A DNA stretch of 48,878 nucleotides from Ramlibacter sp. (GTDB lineage Bacteria; Pseudomonadota; Gammaproteobacteria; Burkholderiales; Burkholderiaceae_C). A model generated the notes under the pieces. It saw only the letters and a program-made list of their open reading frames with translations. It had not been told where the DNA came from and ran no database searches. The number at the start of each line of letters is the position of its first letter. The stretch's first letter is position 1. The DNA lies in NCBI RefSeq assembly GCF_028291745.1, contig NZ_JAQGNQ010000087.1, forward strand, positions 1 to 48,878. The letters run 5' to 3'. The translations under genes were made by a program, and so were the position numbers. Positions 9,359 through 16,305 of the stretch are shown in pieces.

Positions 9359-10327
9359 ATGCCCGCACCGACCAGCTCTCGCACGCTGTGGAAAGGGGCC
9401 ATCAGCTTCGGCCTGGTCCACATTCCCGTCACCCTGCATTCGGCGACCGCCGAGAGCCGGATGAAGTTCAACCTGCTCGACAAGTCGACGATGACCCGCG
9501 TGGGCAACAAGCAGGTCAACAAGGCCACCGGCGAGGCGGCTTCCAGGGAGGAGATCGTCAAGGGCTTCGAGGTCGAGAAGGACCATTTCGTGGTCCTCAC
9601 GCCCGAGGAGATCAAGGCGGCGCTGCCTCGCTCCACGCAGACCATCGACATCGAGGCCTTCGTCGACCGCGAGCAGATTCCCAGCGTCTACTTCAACAAA
9701 CCGTATTACGTGAGTCCTGGCGGCAAGGGCGGGCAGAAGCCCTTCGCGCTGCTGCGCGAAACGCTGCAGCGCACCGGCAAGGTCGGCATCGCCAAGGTGG
9801 TGATCTCCACCAAGCAGCACCTGGCGCTGCTCGCCCCGCACGGCCAGGGCCTGGTGCTGAACCTGCTGCGCTGGTCCGACGAGGTGCGCGACACCGCGGG
9901 CCTGGCCTGGCCGGGCGAGGACATCAGCGTCAGTGCCGCCGAACTGAAGATGGCCGAACAGCTCGTGGCCGCGATGGCGGGCGACTGGCAGCCGGACCTG
10001 TTCCATGACGAGTTCCGCGAAAAGCTGATGGCGCTGGTGGAAGAGAAGTCGAAGGAAGGCGCCGTGCGCACCGTGGCGCCGCTGCCGGGCGAAGACGTGC
10101 CGACGAGCGCCGAAGTGATCGACCTCACCGAGCTGCTGCGGCGCAGCCTGAAGGGCAATGCAGCCGCAGGCGCAGCACCGGCGGGGGCGAAGAAGACCAC
10201 GACGCGCCGCGAGGAAGCCGCCGCCAACGACGAAGCCACGCCGGTGCGCAAGGCCGCGGCGCGCAAGACCCCGGCGACCGCGCGGGCGAGCACCAAACCT
10301 GCGACCACGCGCCGCAAGAGCGGATGA
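9359..10327 (+). CDS. ku: Non-homologous end-joining protein Ku
   Basis: A 322-residue bacterial Ku. The N-terminus reads RTLWKGAISFGLVHIPV, the standard start of the Ku core, and the core continues to about residue 260 (ELKMAEQLVAAM, HDEFREKLMALVEEK). The C-terminal 55 residues are a Lys/Arg/Ala/Thr-rich tail, as in Ku proteins that bind DNA internally. Ku binds double-strand ends and recruits LigD; no ligD is visible in this window. ATG at 9359 with AAGGA upstream. The stop overlaps the next gene's ATG (ATGA). A GTCCTACA element upstream suggests control shared with the small stress-type genes nearby. Confidence 0.95.
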   Translation: MPAPTSSRTLWKGAISFGLVHIPVTLHSATAESRMKFNLLDKSTMTRVGNKQVNKATGEAASREEIVKGFEVEKDHFVVLTPEEIKAALPRSTQTIDIEAFVDREQIPSVYFNKPYYVSPGGKGGQKPFALLRETLQRTGKVGIAKVVISTKQHLALLAPHGQGLVLNLLRWSDEVRDTAGLAWPGEDISVSAAELKMAEQLVAAMAGDWQPDLFHDEFREKLMALVEEKSKEGAVRTVAPLPGEDVPTSAEVIDLTELLRRSLKGNAAAGAAPAGAKKTTTRREEAAANDEATPVRKAAARKTPATARASTKPATTRRKSG

Positions 10328-11055
10328 TCCGGCCCGAGCGGACCATGCCAGTCCGGGCCGCAATTCCTGTCCTCGTGCTGGCGCTGTTGGCGCTGGCGGG
10401 CTGTGACGCTCGCACGGCCAAGCCCGACCACAGCAACAACACCGCGGTGCTGGGCAGCTACGGTCCGCCCACGGACGGGACTGCGGGCGCAGCGCTCACC
10501 GACGCCCAAGGCCAGGCCATCCCCGCTCCGCCGGCGCCGCACGGCGCCCGTGCGCAGATGGCGCGCTCGGGAGACGAAAGCGCACTGGCCGTCTGGGTGG
10601 CCGACGACCACGTCGTCGCCTCCGGCTGGACCCGCGCCAGCGGCTGGAGCGCACCGCAGCCCCTGGAGCGCATCTACGGCGCCTCGAGCGATCCGCGGAT
10701 CGCCAGCAACGAACGCGGATCGGCGATGGCGGTGTGGCATCACCGGGTGGGCAACATCCACAGCCTGCGCTTCAGCCGCTTCGACGCCGGCTCGGGCTGG
10801 AGCCTGCCCGACGTGGTGCCCGGCGCGTTGCCGGAGCCCGAGGTCGCCGGCGCACCCCCGGGGCGCGATGCGCCCCAGTTGCAGATGGATGCGGCCGGCA
10901 CGGTCGTCGCGCGCTGGCCAAGCGGCTTCCACGCCAATGAAGTGCAAAGCGCGCGCTACCTGCCCGGGCAGGGCTGGACGCCCCCGGCGAGCGAGGCGCT
11001 AGCGGCAGCGACGCCGGCATCGGCCGCGCCCCGCGCTGCATCGTCGGCGCGCTAG
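10324..11055 (+). CDS. Lipoprotein of unknown function, coupled to ku
   Basis: A 243-residue predicted lipoprotein with lipobox LAGC (Cys about residue 27). The mature part repeats a WVADDHVVASGWTRASGW / AVWHHRVGNIHSLRFSRFD / VVARWPSGFHANEVQSARY pattern, about 50 residues per unit, which looks like beta-propeller or BNR-type blades. The ATG overlaps the ku stop by 4 bases, so the two are translationally coupled although an exported lipoprotein has no obvious link to end joining. A start at 10345 is also possible. It converges with the next gene, 2 bases apart. Confidence 0.8.
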   Translation: MIRPERTMPVRAAIPVLVLALLALAGCDARTAKPDHSNNTAVLGSYGPPTDGTAGAALTDAQGQAIPAPPAPHGARAQMARSGDESALAVWVADDHVVASGWTRASGWSAPQPLERIYGASSDPRIASNERGSAMAVWHHRVGNIHSLRFSRFDAGSGWSLPDVVPGALPEPEVAGAPPGRDAPQLQMDAAGTVVARWPSGFHANEVQSARYLPGQGWTPPASEALAAATPASAAPRAASSAR

Positions 11056-11057
11056 CG

Positions 11058-11798
11058 TCAGCGCACCGTGCGCCGCAGGCTTTCGAAGAACAGGTCCGAC
11101 TGCATGCGTTCGCCCAGCGTCTGCGCGGCGACGCGTGCCGCGAGCTCGGGCGCCACCGGGCGCAGCGGTCGGCCGGTGGAGTGCGCCAGCACCTGGTGCA
11201 TGCAGGCGCGCTCGAGGTAGTAGAGGTCGTCGAAGGCCCAGGCGATCTGCTCGCCGCAGACGATGACGCCGTGGTTGGCGAGGAACACGACGTCGGCGCC
11301 GTGCATGGCCCGCGCGATGCGCTCGCCCTCGCCGGCATCGAGCGCCAGCCCGTTGTACTCCGCATCGACGGCGACCCGCCCGTGAAAGCGCATCGCGTTC
11401 TGCGACAGCGTGGTGTCCAGCGCCCGCAGATCGGTCAGCGTGAGCGCGGTCGCATGGGGCATGTGCGTGTGCATCACGCAGGCCTTGGCGGCAATGCGAT
11501 GCACCGCCGCGTGAATGAACAGGGCCGTTGGCTCGCTGGGATGGCGGCCTGCCAGTTGGCGGCCCTGCGCGTCGACGAGCACGATGTCGTCCGCCTGCAC
11601 CTCGCTCCAGTGCAGCCCGCGCGGATTCAGCAGGAACCAGTCCGGCCTTTGCGGCAGGACGACGCTGAAATGGTTGCACACCCCCTCGCCCAGGCCATGC
11701 TGCGCGGCCGCGCGCAAGGCCAGGGCCAGGTCGTTGCGCAAGCCGCGCACGGCCGCATCGTCGAACAACGATCGCGCCTCGATCGAGCCATCGCCCAT
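11058..11798 (-). CDS. Class II aldolase/adducin family protein
   Basis: A 246-residue protein of the class II aldolase (AraD/FucA) family. Visible motifs: GEGVCNHFSVVLP near the N-terminus, HTHMPHATAL with the zinc-binding His pair, and the later LANHGVIVCGE with the third His. Length and motifs fit the family member common in betaproteobacteria and related to adducin head domains. The substrate is unknown; it probably cleaves or epimerises a small sugar phosphate or acts on a related compound. Confidence 0.88.
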   Translation of the reverse strand: MGDGSIEARSLFDDAAVRGLRNDLALALRAAAQHGLGEGVCNHFSVVLPQRPDWFLLNPRGLHWSEVQADDIVLVDAQGRQLAGRHPSEPTALFIHAAVHRIAAKACVMHTHMPHATALTLTDLRALDTTLSQNAMRFHGRVAVDAEYNGLALDAGEGERIARAMHGADVVFLANHGVIVCGEQIAWAFDDLYYLERACMHQVLAHSTGRPLRPVAPELAARVAAQTLGERMQSDLFFESLRRTVR

Positions 11799-11850
11799 GG
11801 AACACCTCCTGGACAGCGATGGTAGCGCCGCGCTGCACGGCTGAGGCTTT

Positions 11851-11858
11851 GTCCTACT
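11851..11858 (+). promoter_or_regulatory. GTCCTACT motif upstream of 56-aa protein
   Basis: GTCCTACT with TACAGT (11878-11883) 19 nt downstream; the small gene starts at 11934. Confidence 0.5.
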
Positions 11859-11933
11859 GCCCGTGCCTCCGCACGACTACAGTCTGGCGCCACGCGACCG
11901 TCAGACTGCTCCGACACACACGAGGATCAGCAG

Positions 11934-12104
11934 GTGGTGAAACGCGCCAAGCGCGGGCAACCCGAGCCCGTGCGCCCCAAGGAAGCCGTCCCGGCATTGC
12001 CGCCGCTCGAGCGCCACAGCGGCGAAGGTTCGGCGAGCGCGCTGGAAACGCTGCAGAAGCTGGAGAAGCGCCGCACCGCGGCCAAGCCTTCCGATTCGGC
12101 CTGA
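11934..12104 (+). CDS. Very small basic protein, unknown function
   Basis: A 56-residue protein with a GTG start (a second GTG follows immediately), beginning VKRAKRGQPEPVRPKE and ending AAKPSDSA; it includes a helical, charged SALETLQKLEKRR segment. GAGGA lies 8 bases upstream of the start, and a GTCCTAC motif with a TACAGT -10-like hexamer lies further upstream. No family recognised. It resembles the other short hydrophilic products in this region. Confidence 0.65.
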   Translation: MVKRAKRGQPEPVRPKEAVPALPPLERHSGEGSASALETLQKLEKRRTAAKPSDSA

Positions 12105-12161
12105 CGCGTCAGCCGGCGAGCCGTTCTTCGAGCGATGACGTCCCAGATTCGCTGGGCCCTT

Positions 12162-12169
12162 GTCCTACA
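12162..12169 (+). promoter_or_regulatory. GTCCTACA motif upstream of bphO-bphP
   Basis: GTCCTACA 18 bp before the chosen bphO ATG at 12187. If it is a promoter element the transcript would start very close to, or after, that ATG, so either the motif is an activator site for a different start point or bphO begins slightly downstream. Confidence 0.4.
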
Positions 12170-12186
12170 AAGGACAGCCAGCGCGG

Positions 12187-12840
12187 ATGACAGGATCGCC
12201 TCGTCCCGTTTTTCCCACGGTCCCCGATTTGCCGCCTGCCGTCCTCCTTCCCAGCCAGTCCGCTTGCCTCGCCGCTCCGCTGAGCGTCCTGCGCGCCGCG
12301 ACCCGCCCCCACCATGACCGCATCGACGCCCTGATGAACCTGCGGCGCATGCGGCAGCCCGGCCACTACCTGCGGGTGCTGCAGGTCTTCGACAGTTTCC
12401 TCGCCGGCTGGGAGCCGGCGGTGGCCGCCGCCCTGCCGGAGCGCGCGCCCTGGCTGCGCGCGCGCTCGCGCCGTCCCTTCCTGCAGCAGGACCTGCAGCT
12501 CCTGGGGGCGCCGGCGGGTGAGACGGCCGTCTTGCCCGCGCTGCCCAGCGGCGCCGCCGCCTGGGGTTCGGTCTACGTGATGGAGGGCTCCGCCCTCGGC
12601 GGCGCGACGATCAGCCGCAGCCTGGCGGGCGCCGGCCTCGGCCCGGAGCGCGGCGCCGCGTACTTCCATGGCTGGGGCGAAGCGAGAGGCCGCATGTGGC
12701 GCGAAGCGCGCGACGTGCTGGAAAGCGAACTCGCCTGCCCCGAGGCACTGGCGCAGGCCTGCGATGCGGCGCGCGCCACCTTCGACACGCTCTCCGCCCT
12801 GCTGGAAAAGGCCATGAATGAGCGCGCTCCCGCTGCCTGA
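12187..12840 (+). CDS. bphO: Biliverdin-producing heme oxygenase
   Basis: About 217 residues of the bacterial heme oxygenase fold. The proximal haem ligand region is LRAATRPHHDRIDALM (His about residue 45); the distal helix reads YVMEGSALGGATISR with the Gly-rich kink, and FHGWGEARGRMWREA follows. It opens haem to biliverdin, the chromophore needed by the phytochrome encoded immediately downstream. The 3' end overlaps bphP by 23 bases, so the two are co-translated. The start codon choice is uncertain because the N-terminal 25 residues are not conserved. Confidence 0.92.
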   Translation: MTGSPRPVFPTVPDLPPAVLLPSQSACLAAPLSVLRAATRPHHDRIDALMNLRRMRQPGHYLRVLQVFDSFLAGWEPAVAAALPERAPWLRARSRRPFLQQDLQLLGAPAGETAVLPALPSGAAAWGSVYVMEGSALGGATISRSLAGAGLGPERGAAYFHGWGEARGRMWREARDVLESELACPEALAQACDAARATFDTLSALLEKAMNERAPAA

Positions 12841-15040
12841 CCTGTCGCAGTGCGCGAACGAGCCGATCCGCGTGCCGGGTGCGATCCAGCCGCATGGCCG
12901 GCTCGCGGTGCTGGCAGCGGACAGCGGGCAGCTGCTGGCGTACAGCGCCAACTGGAACAGCGAAGAGGCCGTGCGGCAGGCGCTCGCCACCCTGCCGGTC
13001 GACAGCGGCCGACTGCAGCCCGCCACCGATCCGGCCTGGGTCGGCACCCTGCCGCTGGCCGGCGCCACCTTCGATGTCGCGGCCCATCGCCACGGATCGC
13101 ACCTGCTGGTGGAATACGAACCGGCGGGCCCTTCGGCCAGCATGCATGCGCCGCTGTATGCCGTCGCGCGTGACCTGCTGCCGCTGCTGGCCCAGGCCCA
13201 TTCGGTGATCGGCCTGTGCGAGCTGGTGGCCCGGGAGATGAAGCGCCTCACCGGCTTCGGCCGCTGCCTGGTTTACCGCTTCGATGCCGACGACCACGGC
13301 CAGGTGCTGGCCGAACGCGCGGATCCCGGTTACCACTCCTATGCCGGCCACCGCTTCCCGGCCAGCGACATCCCGCGCCAGGCGCGCGAGCTCTATCGGG
13401 CCAATCACATCCGGGTGATCCCGGATGCCAGCTACGAGCCGGTGCCGCTGGTGGCAGCCGCCGGCGCACCGGAGCCCACCGGCATCGACCTCAGCTTCGC
13501 GGCCCTGCGCAGCGTCTCTCCGGTGCACCTGGAGTACATGCGCAACATGGGCACGCCGGCCTCGATGTCGGTTTCCATCGTCGCGCGCGGCAAGCTCTGG
13601 GGCCTGATCTCCTGCCACCACCGGGCGCCGCGCCAGCTGCCGTTCCAGACCCGGGTGGCGTGCGAGCACCTGGGCCGGCTGCTGTCGCTGCAGATCCAGG
13701 CGCAGGAGGACAACGCCGAAGTCGCCCAGCGGCTGGCGCTGCACCAGCGCGTGCTGACGCTGGTGGCGCTGATGGCCGAGACCGACGGCACCTTGCAGCG
13801 CCTCGCCGCCCCGGAGCTGAAATTGCACGAACTGGCCGATGCGAGCGGCGCCGCAGTGGTGCTGAATGACATCTGCTGGATGATCGGCGCCACACCGGCC
13901 GCGCAGGAGATCCTCCCGCTCGCGCACTGGGTGGCCGCGCGCGGAGAGGATGTGTTCTCCACCGATCGCCTGTCGGAGTCGTACGACGGTGGCAAGCTCT
14001 TGCTGCCTGCGTGCGCCGGCGTGCTCGCGATCTCGATCTCGCACGTGCACCGGCACGTCGTCCTGTGGTTCCGGCCGGAACTGGTGCAGACCATCCGGTG
14101 GGCCGGCGATCCGCGCAAGACGCTGCCGGCCAGCGGCCGCATCCATCCGCGCCAGAGTTTCGAGAGCTGGCAGCAACGCGTGCAGGGTCGCTGCGCGCCC
14201 TGGCAGGCGGCGCAGGAAGGCGCGGTCGGTGAATTGCGCCAGGCGCTGCTGGCGCTGGTGCTGCGGCGGGCGGAGGAGATGGCCAGCCATGCCGTCGAAC
14301 TCGGTCGCGTGAACAAGGAACTCGAAGCCTTCAGCTACACCGTGTCGCACGACCTGCGGGCGCCGATGCGCCACATCGCCGGCTATGTCGACCTGGTGGT
14401 CGAGGACAACGGCGACAAGCTGGACGAGCGCGCCCGGCGTTACCTGAAGCACGTCAAGGACGCCGCCGCCTATGCCGGGCAGCTGGTCGACGCGCTGCTG
14501 GATTTTTCCCGCCTGGGCCGATCCGGCCTGCGCCCGTCTTCGGTGGACGCCGCGTCGCTGGTCGAAGACCTGGTCGACGAGTTCCGGCAGCAGGAACGGG
14601 GCCGCGAGATCGAATGGGAAATCGTGCAGCCGCTGCCCCGCCTGCATGCCGACCCGCTGCTGCTGCAGGTGGCGATCCGCAACCTGCTGTCCAACGCGGC
14701 CAAGTACACGCGCGGCCGCAATCCCGCGCGCATCCGCATCGTCCCCGTCACCCAGCCGGAAGGCAACGGGCTCGAGGTCAGTGACAATGGCGTGGGCTTC
14801 CCGATGAAGTATGTCGGCAAGCTGTTCGGCGTGTTCCAGCGACTGCACCGCAGCGAGGATTTCGACGGCACCGGCATCGGCCTGGCCAACGTGAAGCGCA
14901 TCGTCGAACGGCACGGCGGCACGGTCTGGGCCCGCGGTGAGCCCGACCGCGGCGCCAGCTTCGGCTTCGTCCTGCCGCCCGCCCCTGACACCAACTACGA
15001 CGCAGCCGCCGCTGGAGCGCGCCGCGAGGAGTCTGCCTGA
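12818..15040 (+). CDS. bphP: Bacteriophytochrome histidine kinase
   Basis: A 740-residue red/far-red photoreceptor kinase with PAS-GAF-PHY-HisKA-HATPase order. The biliverdin-binding Cys is residue 12 (SQCANEPIRVPGAIQPHG). The GAF domain has the DIP motif at 184-186, and the PHY tongue has PRQSF at 444-448. The phosphorylated His is 511 (SYTVSHDLRAPMRH); the ATPase has NLLSNAAKY, DNGVGF and GTGIGL. Photoconversion should control autophosphorylation and transfer to the regulator encoded next. It overlaps bphO upstream and shares one base with the response regulator start downstream (TGATG). All key residues are intact. Confidence 0.96.
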   Translation: MSALPLPDLSQCANEPIRVPGAIQPHGRLAVLAADSGQLLAYSANWNSEEAVRQALATLPVDSGRLQPATDPAWVGTLPLAGATFDVAAHRHGSHLLVEYEPAGPSASMHAPLYAVARDLLPLLAQAHSVIGLCELVAREMKRLTGFGRCLVYRFDADDHGQVLAERADPGYHSYAGHRFPASDIPRQARELYRANHIRVIPDASYEPVPLVAAAGAPEPTGIDLSFAALRSVSPVHLEYMRNMGTPASMSVSIVARGKLWGLISCHHRAPRQLPFQTRVACEHLGRLLSLQIQAQEDNAEVAQRLALHQRVLTLVALMAETDGTLQRLAAPELKLHELADASGAAVVLNDICWMIGATPAAQEILPLAHWVAARGEDVFSTDRLSESYDGGKLLLPACAGVLAISISHVHRHVVLWFRPELVQTIRWAGDPRKTLPASGRIHPRQSFESWQQRVQGRCAPWQAAQEGAVGELRQALLALVLRRAEEMASHAVELGRVNKELEAFSYTVSHDLRAPMRHIAGYVDLVVEDNGDKLDERARRYLKHVKDAAAYAGQLVDALLDFSRLGRSGLRPSSVDAASLVEDLVDEFRQQERGREIEWEIVQPLPRLHADPLLLQVAIRNLLSNAAKYTRGRNPARIRIVPVTQPEGNGLEVSDNGVGFPMKYVGKLFGVFQRLHRSEDFDGTGIGLANVKRIVERHGGTVWARGEPDRGASFGFVLPPAPDTNYDAAAAGARREESA

Positions 15041-15498
15041 TGATCAAGCCCATCCTGTTGGTCGAGGATGATCCACGCGACCTGGAACTCACCCTGGTGG
15101 CACTCGAACGCAGCCAGCTTGCCAACGAGGTCATCGTCGTGCGCGACGGCGAAGCCGCCCTCGAGTACCTCACGCGCAGCGGCGAGCATGCCGCCCGCGC
15201 CGAAGGCAATCCGGCGGTCATCCTGCTGGACCTGAAGCTGCCCAAGGTCAACGGCCTCGAGGTGCTCCAGACGGTGCGCAACACCGATGCCCTGCGCAGC
15301 ATCCCCGTGGTGATGCTGACCTCTTCGCACGAGGAGACCGACGTCCTGCGCAGCTACCAGCTGGGCGTCAATGCCTATGTGGTGAAGCCGGTGGAGTTCA
15401 AGCAGTTCGTCGAGGCGATCGCCGATCTCGGCATCTTCTGGGCCGTGCTGAACGAGCCGCCGCCGGGCTCGTCGCGCACGAGGCGCCGGCATGAGTGA
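15040..15498 (+). CDS. CheY-like response regulator of the phytochrome
   Basis: A 152-residue single-domain receiver of the Rcp1 type common beside bacteriophytochromes. Acidic pocket D10/D11, phosphoacceptor D64 (VILLDLKLP), Thr in VMLTSSHE and K116 (KPVEF). There is no output domain, so it signals by protein contact or as a phosphorelay intermediate. The start overlaps the bphP stop. The stop sits in ATGAGTGA, where the frame starting at 15491 has no recognisable product; the 248 bp to the next gene otherwise hold only a GTCTTACA motif. Confidence 0.93.
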   Translation: MIKPILLVEDDPRDLELTLVALERSQLANEVIVVRDGEAALEYLTRSGEHAARAEGNPAVILLDLKLPKVNGLEVLQTVRNTDALRSIPVVMLTSSHEETDVLRSYQLGVNAYVVKPVEFKQFVEAIADLGIFWAVLNEPPPGSSRTRRRHE

Positions 15499-15674
15499 CA
15501 GCGCGCCGGGCGCCGCAGCGGCGCCTGCCATGACCCTGCCCGGGGCCGGCACGCGGGGACCCGGCGGAAGTGCATGCCCGGCTGGCCGAGGCGCTCTGCG
15601 CCCACCCTGCCACGACACCGTAGTCCGCACGAAGCACAGCGGGGGGTCGGCGTCGGACGGGGCTTGCCGCCTGG

Positions 15675-15682
15675 GTCTTACA
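15675..15682 (+). promoter_or_regulatory. GTCTTACA motif upstream of repeat lipoprotein
   Basis: GTCTTACA with CAGAAT (15704-15709) 21 nt downstream; the lipoprotein gene starts at 15747. Confidence 0.45.
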
Positions 15683-15746
15683 GCCGTGCTTGGGACGGAC
15701 TCCCAGAATGCGAGGCATCCCAGCAGATCAACAAAGGAGTCTCGCC

Positions 15747-16076
15747 ATGCGCCAAACCGCTTTCATCCTCGCCGGCCTCGTGTCCGTCGCCGCGATCGGC
15801 CTCGCCGGCTGCGACGTGAAGAAGACCCAGGAGGGCAAGGTCGACCTGCCGAAGTACGAAGTCTCCAAGACGCAGGAAGGCAACGTGCAGCTGCCGAAGT
15901 ACAACGTCGAAGCGCCGAAGGTCGACGTGAGCACCGAGAAGAAGGAAGTCAACGTGCCCAAGGTTGGCGTCTACACCGAGAAGGAGACGATGACCGTGCC
16001 GAAGGTCTCGATCACCCCGGCCAAGGACCGCACCGACAAGGTCGCGACCAAGGACAAAGAGTCCTCCAAGAAATAA
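15747..16076 (+). CDS. Repeat-containing small lipoprotein
   Basis: A 109-residue lipoprotein with lipobox LAGC (Cys 22). The mature part is built from short strand-like repeats: KTQEGKVDLPKYEV and KTQEGNVQLPKYNV, then related units APKVDVSTEKKEV, VPKVGVYTEKETM and VPKVSI, and a Lys-rich charged end. The pattern suggests an extended beta-structure in the periplasm. AGGAG lies 7 bases upstream of the ATG, a GTCTTACA motif further upstream, and an intrinsic terminator downstream. No family recognised. Confidence 0.82.
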   Translation: MRQTAFILAGLVSVAAIGLAGCDVKKTQEGKVDLPKYEVSKTQEGNVQLPKYNVEAPKVDVSTEKKEVNVPKVGVYTEKETMTVPKVSITPAKDRTDKVATKDKESSKK

Positions 16077-16106
16077 GAACAAAAAGCGCAAAGCATCGGG
16101 TTGCGG

Positions 16107-16130
16107 GGGCCGGCAGTTGCCGGCCCTTTG
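16107..16130 (+). terminator. Intrinsic terminator after lipoprotein gene
   Basis: An 8-bp perfect stem GGGCCGGC / GCCGGCCC with AGTT loop, then TTTGCTTT. The T-run is interrupted, so termination may be partial. Confidence 0.65.
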
Positions 16131-16305
16131 CTTTGCCGGCGCGGCTGCGCACCCAACCTGCCCGGCGGCGCCAGCCCTTGCGCGTGGGCGAACATCCGGC
16201 TCGCGTGACAGACAAATCCTTCAACTGAGCGGCGCGGCCCCGCAGAGGTGAGAAGGGCTTAGACTCCGGCCTGCCCGGAACGCAATCCCGGACGGTCCCG
16301 CGCCA

